Shown here: in pieces, positions 43,171 through 53,548 of the stretch
Layout: every line of letters starts with the position of its first letter
How positions within the stretch are numbered: position 1 is the stretch's first letter
Assembly: GCA_041674385.1 (NCBI GenBank)
Contig: JBAYVU010000014.1
Span: forward strand, 10,550-74,549
Direction of reading: 5' to 3'
From: JACRAR01 sp041674385
GTDB taxonomy: Bacteria; Pseudomonadota; Gammaproteobacteria; Burkholderiales; Rhodocyclaceae
Length of the DNA: 64,000 nucleotides
Position numbers and translations under genes: made by a program
Notes under the pieces: generated by a model
What the model was told of the DNA's origin: nothing
Database searches by the model: none
What the model saw: only the letters and a program-made list of their open reading frames with translations

Positions 43171-44418
43171 CTAACTCCGGTAATCCGCATTGATTTTTAC
43201 GTAGTCGTAGGACAGGTCGCAGGTCCACACTTTCGCTAGGGCGGAACCGCGGCCGAGATCGATGCGGATTACGATTTCGGCCGGGGTCATTGCACGCACG
43301 CCGTCCGCTTCATGGTAGCTGGCGGCACGACCGCCATATTCCGAGACCAGGGTATCGCCCAGCCATAACTTGACGGTTCTGACGTCAAGATCCCTGAGCG
43401 ATTCGTGCGACTGTGCGGCATTGCCGATGGCGGCGAGAATCCGGCCGAGGTTCGGGTCTGACGCAAAAAATGCGGTTTTTACCAGTGGCGAATGGCTGAT
43501 GGCGTAGCCGACGGCCTTGCATTCGGCGGTGTCGAAACCGCTTTGCACCAAGATTTCGATGAACTTGGTGGCGCCCTCGCCGTCGCGCACGATGGCTTGC
43601 GCCAGTTCGGCGGCGACAAGCGTGACCGCATTGCGCAGCGCCTCGTAATCCTTACTCGACCCATCGATGATCTCGGCATTCTTCGCGGCGCCCGTGGCGA
43701 TCAGGATGAAGGAATCATTGGTCGAGGTATCGCCGTCGACGCTGATGCAGTTGAAGGATGCGTCGGCAACCTGTTTTACCATTTGTTCCAGCAGCGGCTG
43801 GGAAATGGCGGCGTCGGTGGCGATGAAACCGAGCATGGTCGCCATGTTCGGCTTGATCATGCCGGCGCCTTTGGAAATGCCGGTGACGCTGATCGTCTTG
43901 CCGCCGATATCGACCAGTTGCGATGCGGCTTTGGCGACGGTGTCGGTGGTCATGATGGCATGCGCCGCATCGAACCAGCCCTGGCTGTCGCCGCGCAACG
44001 CTGCCTGGCAGGCGGGCAAGGCCGAGACGATGCGCTTCACCGGCAGCGGTTCCATGATGACGCCTGTGGAAAATGGCAGCACTTGCCGGTCGGAAAGATC
44101 GAGCAGGGCCGCCACTGCGCTACATGTGGCGCGCGCGGCGGTCAGCCCGGGTTCGCCGGTACCGGCATTGGCGATGCCGGTGTTGATCACCAAGGCGCGG
44201 ATGTCGTGCCCGGCAAGATGCTGCTGGCAGACTTGCACCGGCGCGGCGCAAAAGCGGTTCTGGGTGAACACGCCCGCGACCCGGCTGCCAGCGGCCAGAT
44301 CGATCAGCGTCAGGTCGCGCTGCTTGGCCTTGCGGATTCCCGCTTCGGCCACGCCGAGGCGGACGCCGGCGACTGACAGCAACTGGTTGGGGGTAGGCGT
44401 GGCGTAATTCACTGTCAT
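43171..44418 (-). CDS. argJ: Bifunctional glutamate N-acetyltransferase / amino-acid acetyltransferase
   Basis: A 415-residue enzyme from ATG 44418 (upstream in-frame sequence rejected as non-ArgJ). The self-cleavage site KGAGMIKPNMATML places the nucleophilic Thr at about residue 194; the precursor splits there into alpha and beta chains. Also FTQNRFCAAPV, INTGIANAGTG and the C-terminal KINADYRS. ArgJ recycles the acetyl group from N-acetylornithine to glutamate in arginine synthesis. Confidence 0.96.
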   Translation of the reverse strand: MTVNYATPTPNQLLSVAGVRLGVAEAGIRKAKQRDLTLIDLAAGSRVAGVFTQNRFCAAPVQVCQQHLAGHDIRALVINTGIANAGTGEPGLTAARATCSAVAALLDLSDRQVLPFSTGVIMEPLPVKRIVSALPACQAALRGDSQGWFDAAHAIMTTDTVAKAASQLVDIGGKTISVTGISKGAGMIKPNMATMLGFIATDAAISQPLLEQMVKQVADASFNCISVDGDTSTNDSFILIATGAAKNAEIIDGSSKDYEALRNAVTLVAAELAQAIVRDGEGATKFIEILVQSGFDTAECKAVGYAISHSPLVKTAFFASDPNLGRILAAIGNAAQSHESLRDLDVRTVKLWLGDTLVSEYGGRAASYHEADGVRAMTPAEIVIRIDLGRGSALAKVWTCDLSYDYVKINADYRS

Positions 44419-44458
44419 GGGTTCATTCCTGAAAAAGGAGCATAAAAAACTGCAAGTA

Positions 44459-47140
44459 TCATTCGAACACGATTCGCCACAACTCGCGCACTGCTGCGAC
44501 ACGCTCGGCCACGCTGTTCGGTTCCACGCGGGCCGGCGCACTGTTGAGGCGCAGCGCATGCTGCATGCGGCGATAGTCGCGGTAGGCATTGCGTACCGTC
44601 TCGGCCTGCGCAGGGGGGATCAGACCAAGCTGGCCGGCAATCTTAAGCAGGGCAATGTTGCCGAGGTTGCCGGTAAGCTGTGGGTATTCATGAGCATGGC
44701 CGAGCACCAGATACTGGACGATGAATTCGACATCGATGAGTCCGCCGCGATCATGTTTCAGATCGAACAGTTGGCTCTTGCCGGCATGGGCATCGAACAT
44801 CTTTTGGCGCATCGCCAGCACTTCGTGCCGCAGTTCGGCAAGGTTGCGCGGCTGGCGCAGGATTTCGTTGCGAATCTGCTCGAAAGCCTCGCCGATGTTG
44901 CGGTCTCCGGCGCAGAAACGCGCCCGGGTGAGCGCCTGGTGTTCCCACCGCCAGGCCTCTTCGAGCTGATATTTGCGGAAGGCATCGATCGAACTGACGA
45001 CCAGACCGGAATCGCCATTGGGCCTGAGACGCAAGTCGGTCTCGAACAGCATGCCGGACGAGGTCTGGCTGGAAAGCCAGGTATTGATCCGTGTCGCCAG
45101 GCGCGCATAGTTTTCCTGGGCTTCGGGGAATGGGTCGTCGTAAAGAAAAATCAGGTCCAGATCGGAAGCGTAGCCGAGTTCCTTGCCGCCAAGCTTGCCG
45201 TAGCTGATGACCGCGAAGCGCGGCGTTTCGATGTGGCGCTTCGCCAGTTTGCGCCAAGCGAACTTGATGGTCAGTTCGAGCATGATATCCGCCAGCTCGG
45301 AGAGATGGTCGGCGAGTTTCTCGAGCGGCAGCAGGCCGGCGATGTCCTGTGCCAGGAGGCGGAATAGCTTGGCATGATGGGCTTCGCGCAATCTGTTCAT
45401 CTGCAATTCGGTATCCGGTTCGTCTTCTTGCAGAGTTTGTTCGAGCTGTGCCCGGAAGACGGTCCACTCGGGAGCGGTTTCGAAAATACGGCTATCGAGC
45501 AATTCATCGAGCAGGATCGGATGGCGTCTCAGGTAATCCGCCGCCCACGAAGAGGCGCTGGCGAGCTGAGCCACTTTTTGCAAGGCCTGCGGGTATTCCA
45601 GCAGCAACGCCAAGTAGGCGGCACGGCGACTGATCGCTTCGAGCAGGTCGAGGATGCGCGACAAGGTGTCGTCCGGGTTCGGGGTGGTCGCGCAGGCCTC
45701 GATGACCAGTGGCACCAAGGCGTCGAAGCGCTCGCGCACCGTCGCCGGCATTTGCTGGTAGCGTCCCCCGCTGCGCAGTGTGGCGAGACGTTGCGAGGCA
45801 TCCACGGCATTGCGATAGCCATGACGGGCGAGTTCCAGCACCTGGGCATCGCCGTCGCTGGATTGCCAGATACCCTCAAGGGCATGGTTGGACTTGCTCG
45901 GGTCGGCAAAAACCGCCGCGAAATGGCGGGCAACGGTAGCGCGATGGTCGTCGAGTTCCATCAGCAACGCGTCATAGCCGGCAAATCCCATGGCTTGCGC
46001 GATGCGCAGTTGATCGTCGGGGTTTTCAGGCAGTTTATGCGTCTGGGCATCGTCGAGATATTGCAGGCGGTGCTCCAGGCGGCGCAGGAATTCGTAGGCG
46101 CTGCCAAGTTCGAATGCGGCCATGTAGGTGATTTGTTGCCGTTCGGCGAGCAGAGACAGCACTTGCCGCGTCGGCTTGACCTGCAACTGCGTGTCGCGAC
46201 CGCCGCGGATCAGCTGGAATACCTGGGCGATGAACTCGATCTCGCGAATTCCGCCAGGCCCCAGCTTGACATCGTCGGCCATATCCTTGCGCGTCACTTC
46301 GCGCCGGATTTGCGCGTGCAGGCTGCGCATTGCGTCGATCGCACCGAAGTCGAGATACTTTCGAAAGACGAACAGGCGCCGCATCGATTCCAGCCCGGCG
46401 ACCCATTCCTCCCGGTAAGCGTCCTGGGCGATTGGCCGTGCCTTGATCCAGGCATAGCGTTCCCACTCGCGCCCCTGAGTGATGAAGTAATTCTCCAGCA
46501 TGTCGAAGCTGCATACCAGCGGACCCGAATCGCCGTTCGGCCGCAGCCGCATATCGACGCGGAATACCCGGCCATCGCTGGTGGATTCCGCGATGGCGTT
46601 GATCAAGTTGCGACCGAGCCGTGTGAAAAAGTCGAAGTTGCTGATCGAACGAGCGCCGCTGCCGTCGGTTTCGCCATCCTCCGGATAGACAAAAATCAGA
46701 TCGATGTCGGAGGAGGCATTGAGTTCGCGTCCACCCAGCTTGCCCATGCCGATGACCATCAATTGCTGCTGTTCTCCCTTGGCGTTGCGTGGCACGCCAT
46801 AGCGCAGGCCGAGAGCCGCAGCATGCGTCGCCAGGGCTTTTTCCACAGCGATCTCGGCGATCAGCGTCATGCTTTCGGTGACTTCGGCCAGGTTCGCCAG
46901 CCCGGCCAGATCGCGCGTGGCGATGCGCAGGTAGGCACGCTGTTTGAGATGGCGCAGTGCCGGCTTGAGTGTTTCTTCGTTCAGCACCTCAGGCAGGAAA
47001 CCACGCAACTCATCGGCTGTCACTGGATGATCCCAATCGGCTGCGAGTTTGTCGGCCAGCGCCGGGCTTGCCGTGAGCAACTGGCTGAGATAGCGGGAGA
47101 AAGATAGAACCTGCGGCAGAATATCGGTGAGAGAGGGCAT
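44459..47140 (-). CDS. glnE: Bifunctional glutamine synthetase adenylyltransferase/deadenylase
   Basis: An 893-residue enzyme from ATG 47140; a TTG far upstream would add unrelated residues. Two nucleotidyltransferase domains are seen: LGGRELNASSDIDLIFVYPEDGE in the N-terminal half and LGGKELGYASDLDLIFLYDD in the C-terminal half, with the regulatory region between. Attaches and removes AMP on glutamine synthetase in response to PII proteins, so links nitrogen status to assimilation. Divergent from yhdP. Confidence 0.96.
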   Translation of the reverse strand: MPSLTDILPQVLSFSRYLSQLLTASPALADKLAADWDHPVTADELRGFLPEVLNEETLKPALRHLKQRAYLRIATRDLAGLANLAEVTESMTLIAEIAVEKALATHAAALGLRYGVPRNAKGEQQQLMVIGMGKLGGRELNASSDIDLIFVYPEDGETDGSGARSISNFDFFTRLGRNLINAIAESTSDGRVFRVDMRLRPNGDSGPLVCSFDMLENYFITQGREWERYAWIKARPIAQDAYREEWVAGLESMRRLFVFRKYLDFGAIDAMRSLHAQIRREVTRKDMADDVKLGPGGIREIEFIAQVFQLIRGGRDTQLQVKPTRQVLSLLAERQQITYMAAFELGSAYEFLRRLEHRLQYLDDAQTHKLPENPDDQLRIAQAMGFAGYDALLMELDDHRATVARHFAAVFADPSKSNHALEGIWQSSDGDAQVLELARHGYRNAVDASQRLATLRSGGRYQQMPATVRERFDALVPLVIEACATTPNPDDTLSRILDLLEAISRRAAYLALLLEYPQALQKVAQLASASSWAADYLRRHPILLDELLDSRIFETAPEWTVFRAQLEQTLQEDEPDTELQMNRLREAHHAKLFRLLAQDIAGLLPLEKLADHLSELADIMLELTIKFAWRKLAKRHIETPRFAVISYGKLGGKELGYASDLDLIFLYDDPFPEAQENYARLATRINTWLSSQTSSGMLFETDLRLRPNGDSGLVVSSIDAFRKYQLEEAWRWEHQALTRARFCAGDRNIGEAFEQIRNEILRQPRNLAELRHEVLAMRQKMFDAHAGKSQLFDLKHDRGGLIDVEFIVQYLVLGHAHEYPQLTGNLGNIALLKIAGQLGLIPPAQAETVRNAYRDYRRMQHALRLNSAPARVEPNSVAERVAAVRELWRIVFE

Positions 47141-47240
47141 TAAGGTAAAATTGTGCTGGCAGTAGCGGCCAGACAGCATTCTAGTGCCCGGCTTTGGTTT
47201 TGGGGCGCTTGCCTTCTTGGCATGGCCCTGTATGGACAAT

Positions 47241-47264
47241 ACAACAATACAACAATACAACAAT
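47241..47264 (+). repeat. Octamer tandem repeat ACAACAAT x3
   Basis: Three exact copies of an 8-base unit, plus a partial 5-base copy before it, in the glnE-yhdP intergenic region 15 bases before the yhdP start. Confidence 0.8.
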
Positions 47265-47279
47265 GCACCACTCTCCTCT

Positions 47280-50200
47280 ATGCCGATTTCGCTGTTAGGT
47301 CGCTCCAGTCTGTGCAAGCTGCTCCGCTTGCTGGCCTGGCTGCTGATGCTGGGTTATTTCGGTTTCGCTCTGCTGTTTCTCACGCTGCGCTACGCACTGC
47401 TGCCGCAGATCAATGACTATCATGTCGACATCGAAAGAATGCTGTCGGATTCTCTCGGACGACAGGTGGTCATTGCCGGTCTCGAGGCCCAGTGGCAGGG
47501 ACTGCATCCTCAACTAGCGCTGCACGGCTTCCAGATTCATGACCGGCAAGGCCGGCCGGCATTGGCTTTGGACAACGTCGCCGCGGAGATATCCTGGACC
47601 TCGCTGCTGCATTTCGGTCTGCGACTGAATCGACTGGAGATCGTCGCGCCAGAGCTGATCATCCGTCGCAATCCGCAGGGGCAAGTCTTCATCGCCGGCC
47701 TGCAGCTCAATGCGCCAACACTGGAAAACGAGAACGATTTCTCCGACTGGCTGCTCGCGCAGCGGCGTGTCGTGGTGCGCGATGCCAGCATCACCTGGCA
47801 GGACGAGTTGCGCGGCGCGCCAACGCTGACGCTGCGGCACCTGAATTTTGTATTGCAGAATAACGGCGATCGCCACCGTTTCGGTTTGACCGCCGACCCG
47901 CCGCATGCGCTGGCGAAGCGACTGGACATTCGTGGCGACTTCCGCGGCAACGATCTGGATGCCTTCGCCGCTTGGCAGGGAGAGGCCTATGCCGAGCTCG
48001 ATTATGCCGACCTGGCGGTTTGGCGCGCCTGGATCGACTATCCGCTGGACTTGCCCCAGGGCAGCGGCGGCATGCGGCTCTGGCTGGGCTTCGCACAGAA
48101 CCAGCTGACCCAGCTAACTGCCGACATTGCCTTGACCGACGTCCAGTTGCGTCTCGCGCCGGATTTGCCCTTGCTCGACCTGCAATACATGCAGGGCCGG
48201 CTTGCCGGCAAGCGGCTGAACCGCGGCTTCGAAGCCAATGCCAAGCAATTGGCGCTGACCACGCGCGACGGCATCAACATCGAACCGACCGACTTTCAGC
48301 TGCGCTGGATTCCCGCCACAGAGCATACCTCGTCGCATGGCGAACTGAGCGCCAACAGCTTGGATCTGGATGCCTTGGCGCGACTCGCTGCTTACCTGCC
48401 GATCGACCCGACGATCCGCCAGCGCCTGACCGAAGCCGCACCGCGCGGCAAGCTGTTCGACTTGAAATCGAGTTGGAGCGGCACAGCCCAGGTCGGGATC
48501 GCCACTTATGCCCTGCGGGCGCGCTTCGAAGGTCTAGGCATGCAAGCCCAGGGAACGCTGCCGGGTTTTGAGGGTGTTTCCGGCAGCATCGAAGGCAACG
48601 ATCAGGGGGGCAGCCTCAAACTTGCCAGTCAGCAAACACGCTTGAATTTGCCGCTGGTCTTCGCCGATCCAAGCATTCCCCTGGCAACCTTGAATGCCCA
48701 GCTGAAGTGGAATGTGCGTCACGAAGCGGGCCAGGAACGTCTCGAGGTCAAGCTCGAGCATGCTTCCTTCGAAAACCAGGATGCCGCCGGCACTGCCAGC
48801 GGCAGCTACCTGAGCCGTGCGGGGGAACCCGGCGAGATCGATTTGCAAGCGCATTTCAGCCGCGCCGCCGGAACCTCGGTATGGCGTTACATGCCGCTGG
48901 CGGTAAGCAAGGATGTCGGCGACTGGTTGCATAGCTCCATTCTCGGCGGCGTTAGCGACGAAACCACATTGCGCCTGAAGGGCGACCTGAAGCGCTTTCC
49001 CTTTGACGATGGTTCGGGCGTGTTCGAAGTCAAAGGTAAATTTCATGGTGCCACGTTGAAGTATGCGGCGCGCTGGCCGCAGATCGAACAGATCGCCGGC
49101 GAGTTGGAATTCGTTGGCAAGCGCATGCTTATCAAGGCCAGCCAAGGCGATATCTACGGCGTCAAATTGAGTGAGGTCAAGGCGGAGATCGCCGATCTCG
49201 AAGTGCCGGAAGAGCTGATCGTGATCAGCGGCAATGCCGCCGGGCCGACTGCGGATTTCCTGCGCTTCATCGATGACAGCCCGGTGAGCGAGCACATCGA
49301 CCACTTCACCGACGACATGAAGGCGGTAGGCTCTGGCCATCTCAAGCTGAAGCTGGTGTTGCCGCTGCGACATCTCTCCGAGACCAAGACCGAGGGTATT
49401 TTCGAGTTCGCCGGCAACAAGCTGCTGCTCGATGGCGATCTGCCGCAGCTGACCGATGTCAATGGCCGCATGCAATTTTCCGGTGACGCGCTCAAGGCCG
49501 AAAAAATACGTGCGGCCATGCTCGGGTCGCCGATGACGATCGATGTGAAAACCATCGGCAACGGCACCGTGCTGATCAACAGCGAGGGCAACTTGAGCAT
49601 TGCCGACTTGCGCAAGCAGTTTTCCCATCCGCTGCTCGATCATCTGTCCGGCAGCAGTTTCTGGCGCGGCAGGGTACGAGTGCGCAAGAAAATTCCCGAG
49701 CTCATGATCGAGTCGAAACTCTTGGGCATCTCTTCGAGTCTGCCCGAGCCGTTTAACAAGAGCGCCAGCGAGACCCTGCCGTTGCGTTTTGAGCGCAAGT
49801 TGCTGCCGGAACCGCAACGAACCGGGGCGGCAGCGACGCGACGTGGCGCAGCCAGGCTTGCCCCGGCTGCGTCGGCAGGGTCGCGCGACCAGATTGAGCT
49901 GGGTCTCGGCAACTTCCTGGCTGCCCGTTTCGTGCGCCACCATGAGGGTGAGCGAGCGGAAAAAACCGTTTGGGACCGCGGCGCGGTCGCTTTGGGAGAA
50001 TCGGTGGCAATGCCCGACAAGGGCCTGCTGCTGGCGGTTAACCTCAAGAAGATCGATGCCGATTTCTGGCGCAGGATATTGGGCGCCGGCGAGAAGAGCG
50101 GCAATCTACCGCGGCTGGCGGCCAACCTCACCCTGAAAACCCGCGAATTCACCCTTTTCGACCACCGGCTCAACGATCTGGAAGTCAAGGCAACGGCATC

Positions 50201-51212
50201 CACCGCAGTCCGCGACAGCGGCTGGCGCGCGGAGGTAAAAAGCCGCGAACTGAACGGCGAACTGGCTTGGCTCAATCAAGGCGCCGGCCGGCTTTCTGCG
50301 CGCCTCAAGCAACTGGCCATCGGCGATAACACGGTCAGCAAGGCGTCGAGCGAAGCATCCGGCAGCGACATGCTCAAAGAGTTGCCCGGTCTGGACATCG
50401 AGGTCGAGCAATTCCTGCTGCGCGACAAACCTTATGGCAAGCTCCGGTTAAACGCAGACAACCATGAGGGCACCTGGGAAGCCAAGCTGGATATTGAAAA
50501 TGACGATGCCAAAATTGGTGGCGAAGGCAAGTGGCGTCCGAGCACTTCCCAACCCGACACCCACCTGAAATTCACGCTCAATGTCAAGAGCATAGAGAAG
50601 CTGCTGGCACGACTGGGTTATCCGGATGTGCTGCGACGTGGCTCCGCCAAACTGGAAGGAGCGCTTTCCTGGAATGGCACGCCGTTCGAGATCGACTACC
50701 CTTCGCTCAGCGGCATGCTCGATGTCGAAGCCTCGAAAGGCCAGTTCAACAAACTCGAACCCGGTGTCGGACGGCTGCTCGGCATCCTCAGCCTGCAATC
50801 GCTGCCGCGCCGCATCACGCTGGATTTTCGCGATATCTTCAGCCAGGGCTTCGCTTTCGACAATATTTCCGGCCGTCTCAACCTGACCAACGGCGTGATC
50901 AATACCCAGGGCTTTCAGATCGTCGGACCGTCTGCCAAAATTCTCATGAGCGGCAGCGCTAACCTGACGCAGGAAACCCAGAACCTGAAAGTGCACGTGT
51001 CTCCCGCGCTCGGCGAAAGCCTTGCGGTCGGCGCCATGCTGGCACACCCGGCGGCAGGCGCCATCGCCTGGCTGGCGGATAAGATATTGAAGAACCCGAT
51101 CGATCAGATATTCTCTTACGAATACGCGGTCACCGGAAGCTGGGACGATCCGAAGGTGGAAAAACTTTCCGGGCCGCAGACAAAAACCGAGAATGCCGAA
51201 AAGCCCAAATGA
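47280..51212 (+). CDS. yhdP: YhdP-family AsmA-like envelope lipid-transport protein
   Basis: A 1310-residue protein from ATG 47280. One N-terminal transmembrane helix (LLRLLAWLLMLGYFGFALLFLTLRY) is followed by a long periplasmic region of beta-strand repeats with DUF3971/AsmA2 features (ADLAVWRAWIDYPLDLPQGSGGMRLWLGF, SGNAAGPTADFLRFI, GMLDVEASKGQFNKLEPGVGRLLGILSLQSLPRRI). YhdP/TamB-type proteins bridge the periplasm and carry phospholipids to the outer membrane. Followed by the amidase 4 bases later. Confidence 0.9.
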   Translation: MPISLLGRSSLCKLLRLLAWLLMLGYFGFALLFLTLRYALLPQINDYHVDIERMLSDSLGRQVVIAGLEAQWQGLHPQLALHGFQIHDRQGRPALALDNVAAEISWTSLLHFGLRLNRLEIVAPELIIRRNPQGQVFIAGLQLNAPTLENENDFSDWLLAQRRVVVRDASITWQDELRGAPTLTLRHLNFVLQNNGDRHRFGLTADPPHALAKRLDIRGDFRGNDLDAFAAWQGEAYAELDYADLAVWRAWIDYPLDLPQGSGGMRLWLGFAQNQLTQLTADIALTDVQLRLAPDLPLLDLQYMQGRLAGKRLNRGFEANAKQLALTTRDGINIEPTDFQLRWIPATEHTSSHGELSANSLDLDALARLAAYLPIDPTIRQRLTEAAPRGKLFDLKSSWSGTAQVGIATYALRARFEGLGMQAQGTLPGFEGVSGSIEGNDQGGSLKLASQQTRLNLPLVFADPSIPLATLNAQLKWNVRHEAGQERLEVKLEHASFENQDAAGTASGSYLSRAGEPGEIDLQAHFSRAAGTSVWRYMPLAVSKDVGDWLHSSILGGVSDETTLRLKGDLKRFPFDDGSGVFEVKGKFHGATLKYAARWPQIEQIAGELEFVGKRMLIKASQGDIYGVKLSEVKAEIADLEVPEELIVISGNAAGPTADFLRFIDDSPVSEHIDHFTDDMKAVGSGHLKLKLVLPLRHLSETKTEGIFEFAGNKLLLDGDLPQLTDVNGRMQFSGDALKAEKIRAAMLGSPMTIDVKTIGNGTVLINSEGNLSIADLRKQFSHPLLDHLSGSSFWRGRVRVRKKIPELMIESKLLGISSSLPEPFNKSASETLPLRFERKLLPEPQRTGAAATRRGAARLAPAASAGSRDQIELGLGNFLAARFVRHHEGERAEKTVWDRGAVALGESVAMPDKGLLLAVNLKKIDADFWRRILGAGEKSGNLPRLAANLTLKTREFTLFDHRLNDLEVKATASTAVRDSGWRAEVKSRELNGELAWLNQGAGRLSARLKQLAIGDNTVSKASSEASGSDMLKELPGLDIEVEQFLLRDKPYGKLRLNADNHEGTWEAKLDIENDDAKIGGEGKWRPSTSQPDTHLKFTLNVKSIEKLLARLGYPDVLRRGSAKLEGALSWNGTPFEIDYPSLSGMLDVEASKGQFNKLEPGVGRLLGILSLQSLPRRITLDFRDIFSQGFAFDNISGRLNLTNGVINTQGFQIVGPSAKILMSGSANLTQETQNLKVHVSPALGESLAVGAMLAHPAAGAIAWLADKILKNPIDQIFSYEYAVTGSWDDPKVEKLSGPQTKTENAEKPK

Positions 51213-51216
51213 GCCT

Positions 51217-52026
51217 ATGTCTGAGAAACTGATTATCGCTGCGGTCCAGATGGTTTCCGGACCGGAAGTCGAAGCCAACCTGGATGAAGCCAGGCGACTG
51301 ATTGCCCAAGCGGCGGCGCAGGGCGCGCACTTGGTGGCTTTGCCCGAGTATTTCCCGTTGATCGGCGCAGCCGATGCCGAGCGCCTGGCCGCCAGGGAGA
51401 ACGATGGCGAAGGGCCGATCCAGGATTTTCTCAGCGCGACAGCCCGGCAGTTTGGCCTCTGGCTGGTCGGCGGGTCGTTGCCGATGACCGCGATTGACCC
51501 GGCCAAAATGCGCAACGCTTGCCTGGTCTATGATGAAAGCGGCCGGCGCGTGGCCCGCTACGATAAAATCCATCTGTTCGGTTTTACGCGTGGAACGGAA
51601 AGCTACAACGAGAGTCTGACTATCGAAGCGGGTACTGCGGTAGTCGCCTGCGATTCTCCTTTTGGCCGTATCGGCCTGGCGATTTGCTACGATCTGCGCT
51701 TTCCCGAATTGTTCCGGGCGATGGGCAGCGTGGACCTGCTGGTGGTGCCGGCCGCCTTCACCGAGACGACCGGCCGCGCCCACTGGGAATTGCTGGTACG
51801 CTGCCGCGCCGTCGAAAACCAATGCTACCTGCTGGCTGCGGCACAGGGCGGACAACACCCGAATGGCCGCGTTACCCATGGCAACAGCATGATTGTCGAC
51901 CCCTGGGGGGAGGTGCTGGCGTGCTGCGACAAGGGTGCCGGGATAGTGACCGCCGAAATCGACCCGGCGCGCATTGCCGAAGTGCGCGCCAGTCTGCCGG
52001 CGTTGAAGCATCGCGTGCTGCGATGA
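51217..52026 (+). CDS. Carbon-nitrogen hydrolase (nitrilase superfamily, NIT-like amidase)
   Basis: A 269-residue protein from ATG 51217. Catalytic triad motifs: ALPEYFPLIG (Glu), ARYDKIHLF (Lys) and GLAICYDLRFPELFR (Cys). Closest to the Nit1/YbeM group of omega-amidase or deaminated-glutathione amidases. Probably cotranscribed with yhdP and tldD, a neighbourhood often seen in betaproteobacteria. Confidence 0.92.
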   Translation: MSEKLIIAAVQMVSGPEVEANLDEARRLIAQAAAQGAHLVALPEYFPLIGAADAERLAARENDGEGPIQDFLSATARQFGLWLVGGSLPMTAIDPAKMRNACLVYDESGRRVARYDKIHLFGFTRGTESYNESLTIEAGTAVVACDSPFGRIGLAICYDLRFPELFRAMGSVDLLVVPAAFTETTGRAHWELLVRCRAVENQCYLLAAAQGGQHPNGRVTHGNSMIVDPWGEVLACCDKGAGIVTAEIDPARIAEVRASLPALKHRVLR

Positions 52027-52053
52027 TGTTGATCAATATTTTTTGGTAACCAT

Positions 52054-53508
52054 ATGACCTCCACCGATCTTTTCCTTACCGCCGAGCAATGCCTGCTGAC
52101 ACCCTACCATCTGACGCCGGGACAACTCGACGACGTGTTCGGCATGATCTTCGGCAATCAAGTCGAGTATGCCGATCTCTATTTTCAGTATGCCCGTTCG
52201 GAAGGCTGGAGCCTGGAAGAAGGCATCGTCAAATCGGGCAGTTTCAATATCGAACAAGGTGTCGGCGTACGCGCCGTCGCCGGGGAAAAAACCGCCTTCG
52301 CCTATTCCGATGAAATCAGTCTGGCCGCCCTGCAAAGCGCGGCCAAGGCGACGCGCGCCATCGCCGCCCAAGGCGGCACTGAACGGGTGCCTCTGCTCAG
52401 GCGCGGTGCGCAGATGGCACCCGCCACTGCGCTGTATGCCTCTCACGACCCTATCGCAGCGCTTGCCGATACCGAGAAGGTCAGGCTGCTGGAACGCCTC
52501 GAAGGCTACGCGCGCGCCCTCGACACGCGTGTCGTCGAAGTCATGGCGAGCCTCGCCGGCACCTGGGAAGTCGTGCTGGTGGCGCGCAGCGACGGTCGCA
52601 TCGGGGCCGATGTGCGGCCGCTGGTGCGGGTCTCGGTCAGCGTCATCATGGCGGAACAGGGGAAACGCGAGCAGGGTTCGGCGGGCGGGGGCGGACGTTT
52701 CGACTACGCTTACTTCAGCGACGCGATATTGCAGGACTATGCGGCCAGGGCAGTACATCAGGCCAGCGTCAATCTGGCCGCCAAGCCGGCACCGGCCGGA
52801 ACCATGACAGTGGTATTGGGCGCCGGCTGGCCCGGCATCCTGCTGCACGAGGCGATCGGCCACGGTCTCGAAGGCGACTTCAACCGCAAGGGCAGCTCGG
52901 TCTTCTCCGGCCGCATCGGCGAGCGGGTCGCGGCGCAGGGCGTGACCGTGATCGATGACGGCAGCATTCCGGATCGGCGCGGTTCCCTGTCGGTCGATGA
53001 CGAGGGCAACCCGACCCAACGCACCTTGCTGATCGATGACGGCAGGCTGGTTGGCTATCTGCAGGACTCGCTCAACGCCCGCCTGATGGGCGTTTCTTCC
53101 ACCGGCAACGGCCGCCGCGAATCCTTCGCCCATCTGCCGCTGCCGCGCATGACCAACACCTGCATGCTGAACGGCGACAAGCATCCGCAGGAGATCATCG
53201 CTTCGGTGAAGAAGGGGCTGTATGCGGCGAATTTCGGCGGCGGCCAGGTCGACATCACCAGCGGCAAGTTTGTCTTCTCGGCCGCCGAAGCCTACCTGAT
53301 CGAGAACGGCAAAATCACTTCCCCGGTCAAGGGCGCAACGCTGATCGGCAATGGCCCGGATGTGCTGCAACGTGTGACCATGATCGGCAACGACATGAAG
53401 CTCGATCCGGGCGTCGGCACCTGCGGCAAGGAAGGCCAGAGCGTGCCGGTCGGCGTGGGGCAACCGACGCTGCGGATTGAAAGCCTGACCGTGGGCGGCA
53501 CAGGCTGA
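52054..53508 (+). CDS. tldD: TldD metalloprotease
   Basis: A 484-residue protein. The zinc site HEAIGHGLEGDFNRKGSSVFSGRIGE matches TldD (HExxxH). Residues GGTERVPLLR, RRESFAHLPLPRMTNTCML and GGGQVDITSGKFVFSAAEAYLIENGKI are conserved. TldD with TldE degrades or processes small peptides such as microcins and antitoxin CcdA; no tldE in this window. Confidence 0.96.
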   Translation: MTSTDLFLTAEQCLLTPYHLTPGQLDDVFGMIFGNQVEYADLYFQYARSEGWSLEEGIVKSGSFNIEQGVGVRAVAGEKTAFAYSDEISLAALQSAAKATRAIAAQGGTERVPLLRRGAQMAPATALYASHDPIAALADTEKVRLLERLEGYARALDTRVVEVMASLAGTWEVVLVARSDGRIGADVRPLVRVSVSVIMAEQGKREQGSAGGGGRFDYAYFSDAILQDYAARAVHQASVNLAAKPAPAGTMTVVLGAGWPGILLHEAIGHGLEGDFNRKGSSVFSGRIGERVAAQGVTVIDDGSIPDRRGSLSVDDEGNPTQRTLLIDDGRLVGYLQDSLNARLMGVSSTGNGRRESFAHLPLPRMTNTCMLNGDKHPQEIIASVKKGLYAANFGGGQVDITSGKFVFSAAEAYLIENGKITSPVKGATLIGNGPDVLQRVTMIGNDMKLDPGVGTCGKEGQSVPVGVGQPTLRIESLTVGGTG

Positions 53509-53529
53509 CCCTGCCCCGGCTGGAGGTCA

Positions 53530-53548
53530 ACCCATTCGATCAATGGGT
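53530..53548. terminator. Hairpin between tldD and the chemoreceptor gene
   Basis: Perfect 7-bp arms ACCCATT and AATGGGT with loop CGATC, between convergent genes and overlapping the chemoreceptor stop. No T-run. Confidence 0.35.

Noticed and set aside
47241..47264. Short repeats as a CRISPR array
   Set aside because: Units are only 8 bases with no spacers.
47141..47317. TTG-initiated extension of glnE
   Set aside because: Adds 59 unrelated residues across the divergent promoter region; ATG 47140 gives the usual GlnE length.
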